64,000 bases of DNA from Paraburkholderia rhynchosiae (lineage in GTDB: Bacteria; Pseudomonadota; Gammaproteobacteria; Burkholderiales; Burkholderiaceae), in NCBI RefSeq assembly GCF_002879865.1, contig NZ_PNXY01000001.1, positions 310,001 through 374,000 on the forward strand, read 5' to 3'. The translations under genes and the position numbers were made by a program. Positions 16,853-26,371 of this stretch are shown one piece after another; position 1 is the stretch's first letter, and each line of letters begins with the position of its first letter. The notes under the pieces were generated by a model. The model had not been told where the DNA came from. It ran no database searches and saw only the letters and a program-made list of their open reading frames with translations.

Positions 16853-18295
16853 ATGCGCCATCAATATGCAACGCCCTGGATATGGATTTTTCTATTACCG
16901 CTTGCGCTGGACTTTAAGGCGACCAACGCGACCACGGGCCACTTCGTCCAGTTTGTCTTTGTCATTCCCGCCGCCGCGGCGGGACTCGCCCTTCTGTTGA
17001 TCGCGCCGCGATTTCATGACCGCTCCCGGCTTCGCTCCATCGTCACCGCGAGCTTGTTGTTGTGCGTGTTTGGCAGCGTGGTCGCCCAACTGACCCAGGA
17101 CAACGATAGCGGCAACTATTTACGCGTGCTGCTGCCGTTCGTGCTGTTCATGCTCGGCTATCTCGTCGCTTGCCGGCCGTGGAGCGAGCAGAGAATTGCT
17201 CACTTCGAAAAGGCGCTGTTCGCGGCCAACGTGATCAGCCTCGTGTTCACTTTCGTCTACGGCATTGCGACGGGCGGCGGTCTCGACGACTTGCGCTTTC
17301 GCATCATCTCGGTGACATTGCTTGCACTGCAAGGTGTATTGCTGCACGAATTCGTCGTTGCCAAGCGCTATTCGTTCTTCACGATCACGGTGTTCGCAGG
17401 CACCGTGATCGTTGAATTGCTGAGCGTGACCCGCAGTCTGCTGGTCGGCACGGTGCTGCTATTTCTGATCGCAATGGCGCTCAGCGCGCCGTCGGTGCGG
17501 CAGATCTCCCGCGCAATCGCTCGCGGCCTTCTCGTCGGCGCGGTTCTAGCGGGCGTGGCTGGCCTCGCCATGCTGGCCGTGCCGAACGTCGGGGAGCACT
17601 GGACACAACGCATTTTCGCGTCCGAGGAAACCGTCTCCGGCAAGGACCCGACCACCATCACGCGGCTCGCCGAAATGCGCGATCAGTACGATCAGGTCAC
17701 GGCGTCGCCGGAAACGCTGCTGTTCGGCGCTGGCTACGGGCACTACTATCGCTACTCACCGGCTTATCTGCCGGATCTTGCAGGCCAGTTCAGCAAGAAG
17801 GATTTCTACGCGATCAACGAATGGGCCGCGGGCCACAACTTCTGGGTCTATCAGTTCTTCGCAGGCGGACTCGTGTTCGGTATCGCGATGCCGCTCGCCA
17901 CGCTCGGCGCGCTCGGTGTGTGTTTCTTCTCATATCGCTACTGGCGTTCGGTCGTACCCGATGCGCCGATGCTGCCGGTACTCGGGCGCGCGATCATGCT
18001 ATTTGCCGCTTTGCCGGCCACGTCGATTGGCGGCAATCCTCTCGGGCCGCGTTTTTCCGGCCTTGTATTCGGTATCGGCCTCGGTTTGATGATCGCCACC
18101 TATGTACGTTTGCAGCGCGCACTACCCGCTCGTGCGAGACGTATGCGCGCGGCCCGTCGCATGCGGCCCGCCGTCATGCCTGACTTGCCTGGGCGCATTC
18201 AACCGGGCATGGGCCGCGCCGATCTGGCGAGCACGCTCGGCATGTCGCACACGGCAAGACTGCCGGGCACCAACCGACCGGACATCGCGCAATGA
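16853..18295 (+). CDS. wzy: Wzy-like O-antigen/EPS polymerase
   Basis: Polytopic inner-membrane protein of 480 residues with about eleven hydrophobic segments and a large periplasmic loop (~235-320). The loop has TITRLAEMRDQYDQV, LLFGAGYGHYY and INEWAAGHNFWVYQFFAGG, the His/Arg-containing pattern of the O-antigen ligase and polymerase families. In this context it most likely polymerises flipped repeat units. The C-terminal ~60 residues are a basic, Pro/Arg-rich cytoplasmic tail. The ATG follows GGGGAGG. Its stop overlaps the next start (ATGA at 18292-18295), so it is coupled to the downstream GT4. Polymerase rather than ligase is inferred from the EPS context. Confidence 0.78.
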   Translation: MRHQYATPWIWIFLLPLALDFKATNATTGHFVQFVFVIPAAAAGLALLLIAPRFHDRSRLRSIVTASLLLCVFGSVVAQLTQDNDSGNYLRVLLPFVLFMLGYLVACRPWSEQRIAHFEKALFAANVISLVFTFVYGIATGGGLDDLRFRIISVTLLALQGVLLHEFVVAKRYSFFTITVFAGTVIVELLSVTRSLLVGTVLLFLIAMALSAPSVRQISRAIARGLLVGAVLAGVAGLAMLAVPNVGEHWTQRIFASEETVSGKDPTTITRLAEMRDQYDQVTASPETLLFGAGYGHYYRYSPAYLPDLAGQFSKKDFYAINEWAAGHNFWVYQFFAGGLVFGIAMPLATLGALGVCFFSYRYWRSVVPDAPMLPVLGRAIMLFAALPATSIGGNPLGPRFSGLVFGIGLGLMIATYVRLQRALPARARRMRAARRMRPAVMPDLPGRIQPGMGRADLASTLGMSHTARLPGTNRPDIAQ

Positions 18296-19509
18296 AAATC
18301 CTCCACGTGCTCTCAAGCGTCGATCCGCGCGCCGGTGGCCCCGTTGAAGGCGTTCGCCGCAGCGGCGTCGCCATGCAGGATGCCGGGCACGAGATCGAAG
18401 TCGCCACCTGCGATGCCCCGGACGACGCGTACCTCGCGACCTTCCCGTTTCCCGTTCACGCATTCGGCCCAACGTCGAATCGCTATAGCTACAGCGCGTA
18501 TCTCGCGCCGTGGCTCGCGAGTCACGCGAAACGCTTCGACGCCGTCATCGTGCACGGCCTGTGGCAATACCATGGTTGGGCGACGTGGAAGGCCCTGCAC
18601 GGCAGCGACGTGCCGTATTACGTGTACGCACACGGCATGCTCGATCCGTGGTTCAAAGAGGCATATCCGCTCAAGCATCTGAAGAAGTGGCTTTACTGGC
18701 CCTGGGCGGAGTACCGTGTGCTGCGCGACGCGCGCGCCGTAATCTTCACGACCGAGGAAGAGCGTACGCGGGCGCGTCAATCGTTCTGGCTCTATCGCGC
18801 TCGGGAGCAGATCGTGCCGTTCGGCACCACGGTGCCCCAGTTCGACGCAGCGTCCGTACGCGAAGCATTTTTGCAGGCGGTGCCCGGCGCACGCGGCAAA
18901 CGCATTGTGCTGTTTCTCGGCAGAGTGCATGCAAAGAAGGGTTGCGATCTGCTGATCGACGCATTCGCACGCGTGGCGAAGCATGACGGCGCGTTGCACC
19001 TCGTAATCGCCGGTCCCGATGAAACCGGTTGGGCCGCGAGTCTGCGCGCTCGGGCGCAAGCGGCCGGCATCGGGCATCGCGTGAGTCTGCCGGGCATGCT
19101 GCAGGGCGATCTCAAGTGGGGTGCGTTTCATGCAAGCGACGTGTTCGCGCTGCCGTCGCATCAGGAAAATTTCGGCGTTGCGGTGGCCGAGGCACTCGGC
19201 TGCGGACTGCCCGCGCTGATCTCCGATAAGGTCAACGTGTGGCGCGAAATCGAAGAGGACGGCGCGGGGCTGGTGGCAGCGGACACCGTCGAAGGCACCG
19301 AAAAGAGTCTCCTTCGCTGGCTGGAACTCGACGATGCCGCGCGCGACGCGATGCGCATGCAAGCCGCACACACATTCAATGCTCGTTTCAGAATCGAGAC
19401 AATGGTGAGCGCGCTGACTGCATTGCTGGAAACGAGAGGCAGCCACGACGACGACGCACGCGAAAACCCGCTCGCCACCTTCCGCGAAGTCGGTCAGCAG
19501 AGCCGCTGA
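18292..19509 (+). CDS. GT4-family glycosyltransferase
   Basis: Cytoplasmic GT-B glycosyltransferase of 405 residues. The N-terminal domain starts MKILHVLSSVDPRAGGPVEGV and has VIVHGLWQYHGWATW and YVYAHGMLDPWFKEAYPLK. The C-terminal domain has VLFLGRVHAKKGCDLLIDAF, LVIAGPDETGW and the ENFGVAVAEALGCGLPAL motif of GT4. It is translationally coupled to the Wzy-like gene and ends ~50 bases before a strong hairpin. It shows the features of sugar transferases acting on EPS repeat intermediates. The donor sugar is not identifiable. Confidence 0.86.
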   Translation: MKILHVLSSVDPRAGGPVEGVRRSGVAMQDAGHEIEVATCDAPDDAYLATFPFPVHAFGPTSNRYSYSAYLAPWLASHAKRFDAVIVHGLWQYHGWATWKALHGSDVPYYVYAHGMLDPWFKEAYPLKHLKKWLYWPWAEYRVLRDARAVIFTTEEERTRARQSFWLYRAREQIVPFGTTVPQFDAASVREAFLQAVPGARGKRIVLFLGRVHAKKGCDLLIDAFARVAKHDGALHLVIAGPDETGWAASLRARAQAAGIGHRVSLPGMLQGDLKWGAFHASDVFALPSHQENFGVAVAEALGCGLPALISDKVNVWREIEEDGAGLVAADTVEGTEKSLLRWLELDDAARDAMRMQAAHTFNARFRIETMVSALTALLETRGSHDDDARENPLATFREVGQQSR

Positions 19510-19557
19510 ATTCCATCACGGCTGAAACAGCCTTCGCGTGAACACGACACAAGCGCC

Positions 19558-19586
19558 GGCGGCGGCGCACGCTCTGCGCCGCCGCC
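19558..19586. terminator. Strong GC hairpin between convergent transcription units
   Basis: A 12-bp perfect stem (19558-19569 / 19575-19586) with a 5-base loop, followed on the + strand by TTCATCATTC, lies between the Wzy/GT4 unit and the leftward GMC oxidoreductase gene. It is a probable terminator for both. Confidence 0.65.
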
Positions 19587-19610
19587 TTCATCATTCACTC
19601 CACTGCACGC

Positions 19611-21350
19611 TCACTGCTCCTTCATCAACGGCGTCAACGTCGACGCCGCGATTGGCAGCGTCTCGACCGGAGACTGCGCCGGCGCTGACGTAGCCGCGCT
19701 ATTCGCCGCTTCAGTGCGCGTATTGCTGACGACGTGCGGAACGTCGAGTTGCCGCGCCAGATGTCCGGCAAGCCGCAGTGCCAGCGCAGCGATAGTGATC
19801 GTCGGAAAATTGGCGCCGACGGTCGGAAACACCGAACTACCGCCGATATACAGATTGCTGATGCCATGCACCTTGCAATCGCGATCGACCACGCCTTCGC
19901 GCGGCGAATCGTGCATGCGTGTGGTGCCCATGTGATGCCACGTGCCTTCCAGTTTGGCCGGCCACGGTTTGCCTTCAAGCGGCGCATCGAGCTCGACGTC
20001 TGCGATGCGCGCCATCTGCAACTCCTTCGCGAGCAGCCCGAACGTTTTATCGAACGTGCGTTGCACCTGTTCGCCGAGGCGCCATTCCACCTGTACGCGC
20101 GGCATGCCGAAACGGTCGCGCTTATCGGCGCAGAGCGTGACGCGGCTATCGGGATTGGGCACCGCTTCGACAATTGCCTGGAGCGTGACGTCGGTGATGA
20201 GCGCCGGCCACTGCAACAGGCGCGTCAACCCGTATCCCACCGTATGCAGCGGATGCGCGGCCATCGTCGCGAGGTCCGCCTTCAGGCTGCGTCCCGGCTG
20301 GTCCTTGTGCAGCAGCGCTTCCTTGCAGCGGATCAGCGCCTCGGATCCCTCGCTGCCCTCGCCGTACCAGCGCGAATAGAGCCACACGCGGGAATTGAGC
20401 AGCTTTTCGCGCTCCATCATTTCCTGCTTCGGCGCGAACTGCGAGGAGATCTTCGTACCATGCGCCGAGACCGCGGCGTTCTGGTAGTGATACTTGATGT
20501 CGTACAGCTTGTTGCGCGCAACGCCAGGGCGAAAACGCACTTTCCCCGACATCATGCGCGGATGATCCATGAAGTAGCGGCCGACCAGATCGTTAGCATT
20601 GCCAAGTCCCGTCGCCTGCACATTGTTCGAAGCGAGCAACAGCCGTGCGTTTTCGATTCCACCTGTGGCCAGCACGAAGATGCGCGCCTGCACCGACATT
20701 CTGCGGCCGCTGAGCGTGCCTACCCGCACGCGTGTAATCGTCGTGCCTTGCGCATCCGCATCGATATTAAGTACGTTCGCGTGCAGGAAGACACGCACCC
20801 GCGTGGAGCGCGCCAGTTCTTCGCGATACACCTTGCCAAACCGCACGGGCGGGCTGAACTGCGCAACCGTGTCGCGCATATCGCCCGTGCCCAGGGGTAT
20901 GCGGCGCACGTCGTGGCGGCCGATCTCGCGCTCCCAATACGCCGGATCGAAAGTTTGCGGACCGAGCTTCAGCAACTCGTGCGTTCGCGCGTAATACGGC
21001 GCGAGTTCTTCGAGACCGAATGGCCAGCCGCTGTGGGGGATCCAGTCGCGCTTCTCGAAGTCCCACGGATCGAGCGGGCGGCACCATCCGCCCCAGCAAT
21101 TGCTGCTGCCGCCAAAATAGCGGCTGCGCGAGCCGTCCGCGAATCTATAGGGCAGCCCGATGTTTTCACCGCGATACAGGTCGCGGGTTTCATCGTCGGG
21201 CACAAGGCCGCCGCTTTCCAGCATGCAGGTATCCACGCCTGTGCGAGACATTTCGCGCGCGAGTGTAATGCCGGCGACCCCTCCGCCGATAATGCATACC
21301 GTCGTCTCGATGATCGTGTTTTGTTCGACATTGCGAGTATCGATGAACAT
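19611..21350 (-). CDS. GMC-family FAD-dependent oxidoreductase
   Basis: A 579-residue flavoprotein of the glucose-methanol-choline family, expected to oxidise an alcohol group of a sugar or related substrate. The N-terminal FAD Rossmann motif is VCIIGGGVAGITLA (~18-31). RYFGGSSNCWGGWCRPL is the substrate-domain signature, and VLATGGIENARLLL follows. The C-terminal active-site region is WHHMGTTRM, followed by IGGSSVFPTVGANFPT. No signal peptide is visible. The last ~40 residues are an Ala/Ser/Thr-rich tail. A GGGGAG site precedes the ATG. Such enzymes recur in Burkholderia EPS loci, but the substrate is not known to me; modification of a nucleotide-sugar or lipid-linked intermediate is an inference. 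Confidence 0.85.
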   Translation of the reverse strand: MFIDTRNVEQNTIIETTVCIIGGGVAGITLAREMSRTGVDTCMLESGGLVPDDETRDLYRGENIGLPYRFADGSRSRYFGGSSNCWGGWCRPLDPWDFEKRDWIPHSGWPFGLEELAPYYARTHELLKLGPQTFDPAYWEREIGRHDVRRIPLGTGDMRDTVAQFSPPVRFGKVYREELARSTRVRVFLHANVLNIDADAQGTTITRVRVGTLSGRRMSVQARIFVLATGGIENARLLLASNNVQATGLGNANDLVGRYFMDHPRMMSGKVRFRPGVARNKLYDIKYHYQNAAVSAHGTKISSQFAPKQEMMEREKLLNSRVWLYSRWYGEGSEGSEALIRCKEALLHKDQPGRSLKADLATMAAHPLHTVGYGLTRLLQWPALITDVTLQAIVEAVPNPDSRVTLCADKRDRFGMPRVQVEWRLGEQVQRTFDKTFGLLAKELQMARIADVELDAPLEGKPWPAKLEGTWHHMGTTRMHDSPREGVVDRDCKVHGISNLYIGGSSVFPTVGANFPTITIAALALRLAGHLARQLDVPHVVSNTRTEAANSAATSAPAQSPVETLPIAASTLTPLMKEQ

Positions 21351-21520
21351 CCGCAGCTCCCCTATTTCTATTCAATTTCTGGGCACGTTTTTCACTGGCT
21401 GGCCGGTGGCCGGCGAGCAATCCGCCCACACGTCGCGACCGGACGCTTTATCAGTTCCGGCTATCACGACCTCGGTCTCCTCAGCGTATAAACGCTGCGG
21501 TTTTATTTCTGTGCTTCAGG

Positions 21521-22135
21521 TCACGGAAGAAAACGCTTCCGTAAGAAACGACACGGATTCCCGCCATACACACCCTCGGCTTCGAGCGAGCGATGCACGA
21601 CAGATTGCGGGGTGACGACCGCCGAGCGCCCGATCGTCACACCCATTTGCACGACGCATCTGGAGGTGATCCAGACGCCGTCCTCTATTACGATAGGCGC
21701 CACCCGCAAATCCATCGTGGTGCTCATGTCATGCGAGCCGGCAGTGAGGAATGCGCCTTGAGAGATGCACACGTTCGAACCGATGCGAATCGGCGCCTGG
21801 TTATAGATCCAGACGTCGATGCCGAACCAGCACTTGTCGCCGACCTCGAGATTCCATGGCGCCTTCACACGCAGCGGATGCACGAAACGGCACCCTGTAC
21901 CGATCTTCGCGCCGAACAGGCGCAGCAACGCAACGCGCACGAATGAGAACGGCAGCAGCTTGTTGTTGATCACACAGGCCTCGATGACAAACCATATGAG
22001 TTCGACCAACGCACCGCGCCCGGCGCGGTAATTTCCCTTGCCGGCAAGACTCAGGTCGATCACGCGACGCTCAGCGTCGGCGCTCTCTGCTTGCGGCGCA
22101 CACGCGATCCGCGGGTCATCGGCTATGTTGCCCAT
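21521..22135 (-). CDS. wcaF: WcaF-like colanic-acid-type acetyltransferase
   Basis: Left-handed beta-helix O-acetyltransferase of 204 residues, acting in the cytoplasm on EPS intermediates with acetyl-CoA. It contains the WcaF-family run VALLRLFGAKIGTGCRFVHP, WNLEVGDKCWFGIDVWIYN, ISQGAFLTAGSHDM (catalytic His) and the hexapeptide end VYGGNPCRFLRKR. The start at 22135 follows a GGAGAAC site. It lies ~170 bases upstream of the GMC gene on the same strand, and the two may be one unit. With the acyltransferase-3 gene it supports an acetylated polymer. The symbol is given by family resemblance; the acceptor sugar is unknown. Confidence 0.83.
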   Translation of the reverse strand: MGNIADDPRIACAPQAESADAERRVIDLSLAGKGNYRAGRGALVELIWFVIEACVINNKLLPFSFVRVALLRLFGAKIGTGCRFVHPLRVKAPWNLEVGDKCWFGIDVWIYNQAPIRIGSNVCISQGAFLTAGSHDMSTTMDLRVAPIVIEDGVWITSRCVVQMGVTIGRSAVVTPQSVVHRSLEAEGVYGGNPCRFLRKRFLP

Positions 22136-22320
22136 CAGCGTTCTCCACACCGTGCGCCGCTCTGTCTATGCGCAGGGATGCTAATCAATCGTTCGATATT
22201 ATCTTGTCGTGCCTTACACGGCTTCATAGACTGGCCGCGCGGGCAAGCGTTTTGGCGGCTGCGCGCATGGATATTGGCGCACGATAACTTCACCGCGACT
22301 GCATCAACCTGGGGAACACA

Positions 22321-22815
22321 ATGACCACTCCGCTTCGGCGCACCGCTACCTGCATGCTTCTCACCGCCGCCACCTATGCTCTGCCGGCGCTCGCCCAAAA
22401 TGCCGCGCCAGCTCGCGCCCCGGCCATGACCGCCACGGCTCCGACTGGCTATGGCGCGCCGGTCCAGGCTCCTGTCGATCGCCGCGCCGTGCAGCGCAAG
22501 CACGAGCAGGCACTGCTCGGCGCGCCGAGCGAATACAGTCTCGACAACCCGCAGAACGGCAATATCGACGACGCACGTCGCGCGGCTTTGCTCAACGAGC
22601 AACGCATGACCATCACCGGCGCGGCGCAAGGCGGCCAACAAGCCGCTCCCGGTCAACGCAAGGCGCCGGCAGCGGCCAACGGTCAGGTGCGAGTCGCGGA
22701 TAAGGCGGCCCGCCCGCGCACGACCGATACGCTGCTGCCCGAGGGCGCCGCTAAAGCCGCTTACGCCGATCCTTACGCAAAGGGCAAGCGCTCCGTCTAC
22801 CGGTCGCCGTGGTAA
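22321..22815 (+). CDS. Small exported protein of unknown function
   Basis: A 164-residue protein with a clear signal peptide (MTTPLRRTATCMLLTAATYALPALAQ) and a GGGGA ribosome site. The mature chain is mostly disordered and rich in Ala, Gln, Pro and Gly, with short ordered-looking runs such as RRAVQRKHEQALLGAPSEY and a basic end KGKRSVYRSPW. No domain is recognised. It sits alone on the + strand among minus-strand EPS genes, converging with the WcaI gene 31 bases away. A periplasmic accessory role in EPS secretion is possible but unsupported beyond location. Confidence 0.65.
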   Translation: MTTPLRRTATCMLLTAATYALPALAQNAAPARAPAMTATAPTGYGAPVQAPVDRRAVQRKHEQALLGAPSEYSLDNPQNGNIDDARRAALLNEQRMTITGAAQGGQQAAPGQRKAPAAANGQVRVADKAARPRTTDTLLPEGAAKAAYADPYAKGKRSVYRSPW

Positions 22816-22846
22816 GCGTGCATTCATGAGATGGCCGCGTTCCGGA

Positions 22847-24178
22847 TCAATCCGGCGCGGCTTCCTCCGTCGTGGCCGGCTTCGCGTTCGGCACCGCCAC
22901 CGCTGAAGGTCTTGCATCGAAGTACGGCGTGCTCGTCTTCACACGCCTTCTTCCTGCCGCGCGGCACAACACCCCAATGCGTTCTTCAAAAGTACTAATC
23001 GTCGAGTCCGGCGAAAGGGCGCTTTCCGCATAGTCGCGCGCAGCGCGGCCGAGCGCTGCGCGGCGCGCTGAATCGTTCGCGAGCGCGGTGATGGCCCCAA
23101 CCAGCGCCCTCACGTTATCCGGCGGCACGACCACGCCGCGCGAATGCACCGCCTCCTGGAGCGCGGTACCGCGCCGTGCCATGGCAATCGTCGCGCGGCC
23201 GCTCGCGAGCATGCCTGTGAGTTTCGAAGGCATGACGAGATCGGCGGCATCGGCGCGCTGCGGCAGCACGTGAATGTCGGCGAGATTGAGCAACTCGTTG
23301 AGCCGATCCACCGGTTGCAGCGGAAGGAAAATACAGTTCGGCAACGCCGCGCAACGCTTGAGGAGGCTCTCTCTCGCCGCGCCGCCGCCGCAGAATACGA
23401 ACGTGATGTCGGAGCGAAAAGCGAGCGACGCCGCCGCTTCCGCGAGCGTTTCGATGCCCTGCTTCGCCCCCATGTTGCCCGAGTACAGAACGACCTTCTG
23501 GTCATCGGGTATGTCGAGCAGACTCCGGTATTCGCTCAGGCGCGGCAGAGGAAAAACAGCCGACACGTCGACCCAGTTAGGCAGGCACACCACCTTCGAA
23601 AGCTCTACGCCTTTCGCCGATGCGCGCGCGCTCATTTGCCGTGTGATCGACGACACCGCATCGAAGCGCCGCAGCAACAGGCTTTCGATTCCGCGGGCGA
23701 ATCGCGCGGCACGTGAGCCTTTGAGCAGGCCGAGCTCGAACGCGGCATCGACTTCGTAATCCTGGATGTGCAGCCATGCACTTGCGCCAGTCACGCGAGC
23801 CAGTGCGAGCGTCGCGGGAGCGCACATCAATGTCGGCGCGATCATCACCACCGCATCGGGGCGCCACAATGCCTGCCATGCGAGCAAGGGCAGCGAGGTG
23901 GCCGCGAAACTTGCCAGATGGATCATCCGCTTGAGCCCGCTCGGATGCGACGGCACCCACAGCGGCGCGCGCCAGATAGTCACACCGTCGCGCTCTTCCC
24001 GTCGATAGCGCCACGATGCATAACCCGCTGAAACACGCCATTCCGGGTAGTATGGCGGTGCGCATACCACCCGTACCTCGTGCCCGCGACCCGCAAGCAG
24101 CACGCCCATTTCCGCCGTATATTTGCCGGTCCCCGTGAGCTCGGGCGCGTAATTGAGGCCGTAGATCAGGATCTTCAT
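22847..24178 (-). CDS. wcaI: WcaI-type EPS glycosyltransferase
   Basis: GT4-family glycosyltransferase of 443 residues that closely follows the WcaI family of colanic acid loci. It shares the start MKILIYGLNYAPELTGTGKYT, VRVVCAPPYYPEWRV, RAPLWVPSHPSGLKRMIHLASF, WLHIQDYEVDAAFELGL and LYSGNMGAKQGIETL. The donor-site motif ADLVMPSKLTGMLASGRATI follows. The last ~35 residues are an extra Ala/Pro-rich tail. It is cytoplasmic or membrane-peripheral. It lies 63 bases downstream of another GT4 gene in the same direction and is the last gene of the long minus-strand EPS unit. WcaI is usually proposed to transfer fucose in colanic acid, which would agree with gmd/fcl upstream, but the linkage is inferred. 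Confidence 0.88.
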   Translation of the reverse strand: MKILIYGLNYAPELTGTGKYTAEMGVLLAGRGHEVRVVCAPPYYPEWRVSAGYASWRYRREERDGVTIWRAPLWVPSHPSGLKRMIHLASFAATSLPLLAWQALWRPDAVVMIAPTLMCAPATLALARVTGASAWLHIQDYEVDAAFELGLLKGSRAARFARGIESLLLRRFDAVSSITRQMSARASAKGVELSKVVCLPNWVDVSAVFPLPRLSEYRSLLDIPDDQKVVLYSGNMGAKQGIETLAEAAASLAFRSDITFVFCGGGAARESLLKRCAALPNCIFLPLQPVDRLNELLNLADIHVLPQRADAADLVMPSKLTGMLASGRATIAMARRGTALQEAVHSRGVVVPPDNVRALVGAITALANDSARRAALGRAARDYAESALSPDSTISTFEERIGVLCRAAGRRRVKTSTPYFDARPSAVAVPNAKPATTEEAAPD

Positions 24179-24241
24179 TGTGCGTGTCTGAACGTGTTAA
24201 GGCTTGCATGCCCGACCCCCGCGGCGACGCCGCGACGCCCG

Positions 24242-25384
24242 TCAATCGCTCAGCATCAGCGCACAGCCCCGGGCAATGTTGGCGGCTGCAGAAGGTGGAT
24301 CGAAGCGGCGAATCACATCCATGCAACGGTGAGCGGTTCCGTTCGCATCGCCGAAGGCTTCCATCGCTTTCAACAGGGTTCGCTGCAATCCCGCAGCGTC
24401 GCCTGCGGTGAACGAATAGCCGCTCACGCCGTCGATGACGAGCTCGGGCACACAGCCGCAGCTTTCACTGACCACCGCGGGACAACCATGCGCGAGCGCC
24501 TCGTTCACGACGAGCCCCCACGGCTCGCTATGACTCGGCAGCACCATGCAGGTCGCGCGGTAGTACTCCTGCGTGAGCGGCTCGTCCTGCAAACTACCGG
24601 CGAACGTCACTGCGTCGCCCAGTTGCAGGTCGGCGGCTTTCGCTTTCAACGCATCGGCCATCGGCCCCGTGCCGACAATGCGCAACTTCGCCGCCGGAAC
24701 ACGCCTTTGCAGTCCGGCGAACGCGTCGATCAGCGTGCCGATGCCTTTCTCTTCCGAGAGGCGCCCTACGTAGAGAAATACCGGCGGATTGCCCGCGCGC
24801 GCGGCGACCCGCTCCACCAACGCGCGCTCGGGAGAAAACGAGCCGGGCATAGCGGCCGCCTGACACGGCACGAAAATCTTCTCGCGCTTCGCCCCGAGAG
24901 ACAGCAGATAGTCGCGGCTGCGTTCGCCGAAGCCGAAGTAACCGTCGCAAAGCGAAAAGAACACGCGCTTTGGAATCGACGTGATCAGCTTCTTCGGACG
25001 GTCGCGCCCGGTCGAATCGCAAAACACCGCGCGCCGCTTGCCAGTCACGATGCATGCCGCCAGCATCGCCCAATACTCCGGACGGTGATAGCCAGGCAAC
25101 ACGATCAGGTCGGACTTGGTCTTCAGCACTTCCCACGTGAGCCGCGCGATCATCTTGATGGTCGGCACGTCTTCGTAGCAGCCGTCGAACAGCTTCTGCA
25201 TCGGATACCGGTGGTACGAATAGTCGACTTCGGAAAAGCCGATGCGGTCGTGTTCGGTGTCCGCGATCTGCACCATCGAGTAGCGAATTGATCCGGATGC
25301 CGAAATATTATGCAGCGCAGAAAACACGACTCCCTTGTGACGCGACCATACGACGTTGTGGAAGATGGTGACTGATGAAGTCAT
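24242..25384 (-). CDS. GT4-family glycosyltransferase
   Basis: Cytoplasmic GT-B enzyme of 380 residues. The ATG at 25384 follows GAGGAGCG at a good distance and opens MTSSVTIFHNVVWSRHKG; the longer frame runs into fcl and is Arg-rich. Typical donor-domain elements are FLYVGRLSEEKGIGTLIDAF, LRIVGTGPMADAL and SEPWGLVVNEALAHGCPAVV. The acceptor half has VLPGYHRPEYWAML and FCDSTGRDRPKK. It sits between fcl and wcaI in one operon, so it likely adds one residue of the repeat unit. The donor is unknown. Confidence 0.85.
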   Translation of the reverse strand: MTSSVTIFHNVVWSRHKGVVFSALHNISASGSIRYSMVQIADTEHDRIGFSEVDYSYHRYPMQKLFDGCYEDVPTIKMIARLTWEVLKTKSDLIVLPGYHRPEYWAMLAACIVTGKRRAVFCDSTGRDRPKKLITSIPKRVFFSLCDGYFGFGERSRDYLLSLGAKREKIFVPCQAAAMPGSFSPERALVERVAARAGNPPVFLYVGRLSEEKGIGTLIDAFAGLQRRVPAAKLRIVGTGPMADALKAKAADLQLGDAVTFAGSLQDEPLTQEYYRATCMVLPSHSEPWGLVVNEALAHGCPAVVSESCGCVPELVIDGVSGYSFTAGDAAGLQRTLLKAMEAFGDANGTAHRCMDVIRRFDPPSAAANIARGCALMLSD

Positions 25385-25409
25385 TTTTATCGCGCTCCTC
25401 GAAAAGACG

Positions 25410-26366
25410 TCATTGCATGGCGGCCGCGGTCGCCGGCCCGGCATATGATTCGACGAATTCCCGATACGTCGAAGCGATCCCGTCTTCCAGTCCGATCGTC
25501 GCGCGCCAGCCCATTTGCGCAAGACGCGACACGTCGAGCAGTTTGCGCGGCGTGCCGTCCGGTTTCGACGCGTCGAATACCAGCTCGCCCTCGAAGCCCA
25601 CCACCCTGCAAATGCATTCGGCCAGTTCGCGAATCGACAGATCTTCGCCGACTCCCACGTTGAAGAGCCCTTCCGTCACGTGGTTCTCGAGCACGAACAT
25701 CGTGGCGGCGGCGAGATCGTCGACATGCAGGAACTCGCGGCGAGGCGTGCCCGAGCCCCACACCGTCAGCGTGTCGGCGCCGTTCAGCTTCGCCTCATGC
25801 GCCTTGCGCAGCAGCGCGGGCAACACATGGCTGCTGTTCAGATCGTAGTTGTCGTTCGGGCCGTACAGATTGGTCGGCATCAACGCCACGTATTGCGTGT
25901 TGTATTCGCGGTTGTACGCGTCGCACAACTTCACGCCGGCGATCTTCGCGATCGCATACGCGTCGTTGGTCGGCTCCAGCGCCGAGGTCAGCAGATATTC
26001 TTCGCGAATCGGCTGCGGACATTGCTTCGGATAGATGCACGACGAGCCGAAGAAAACCAGCCGCTCGACCTGGGCGCGATACGCTGCGTGAATCACGTTG
26101 GTTTCGATCACCAGGTTTTCATAGATGAATTCGCCGGGCCGCGACGCGTTGGCGAGAATACCGCCCACGCGTGCGGCCGCCAGCAACACGATGTCGATCT
26201 TCTCCGTTTCGAAGAAGCGGTTTACCGCCGCCTGGTCGGTGAGATCGAGTTCGACCCGTGATCGCGTGATCATGTTCGTGTAGCCTGCGGCAGCGAGCCG
26301 TCTGACCAGCGCGGAGCCAACCATGCCGCGGTGACCCGCGACAAAAATGCGTGCTTGTTTGTCCAT
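25410..26366 (-). CDS. fcl: GDP-L-fucose synthase
   Basis: NADPH-dependent epimerase-reductase (318 residues, short-chain dehydrogenase fold) that turns GDP-4-keto-6-deoxymannose into GDP-L-fucose. The nucleotide site is IFVAGHRGMVGSALVRRL. The catalytic Ser and Cys fall in FFGSSCIYPKQCPQP, the YxxxK pair in YAIAKIAG, and PTNLYGPNDNYD, SSHVLPALLRK and GSGTPRREFLHVDDLA match the family. The ATG at 26366 is preferred; a GTG at 26375 would overlap the gmd stop. It directly follows gmd, its pathway partner, so the two form a complete GDP-mannose to GDP-fucose branch. Confidence 0.95.
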   Translation of the reverse strand: MDKQARIFVAGHRGMVGSALVRRLAAAGYTNMITRSRVELDLTDQAAVNRFFETEKIDIVLLAAARVGGILANASRPGEFIYENLVIETNVIHAAYRAQVERLVFFGSSCIYPKQCPQPIREEYLLTSALEPTNDAYAIAKIAGVKLCDAYNREYNTQYVALMPTNLYGPNDNYDLNSSHVLPALLRKAHEAKLNGADTLTVWGSGTPRREFLHVDDLAAATMFVLENHVTEGLFNVGVGEDLSIRELAECICRVVGFEGELVFDASKPDGTPRKLLDVSRLAQMGWRATIGLEDGIASTYREFVESYAGPATAAAMQ

Positions 26367-26371
26367 CGCAG

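Noticed and set aside
19734..21491. A 585-codon + strand ORF antisense to the GMC oxidoreductase
   Set aside because: The GMC protein is complete on the minus strand; the antisense frame is a composition artefact.
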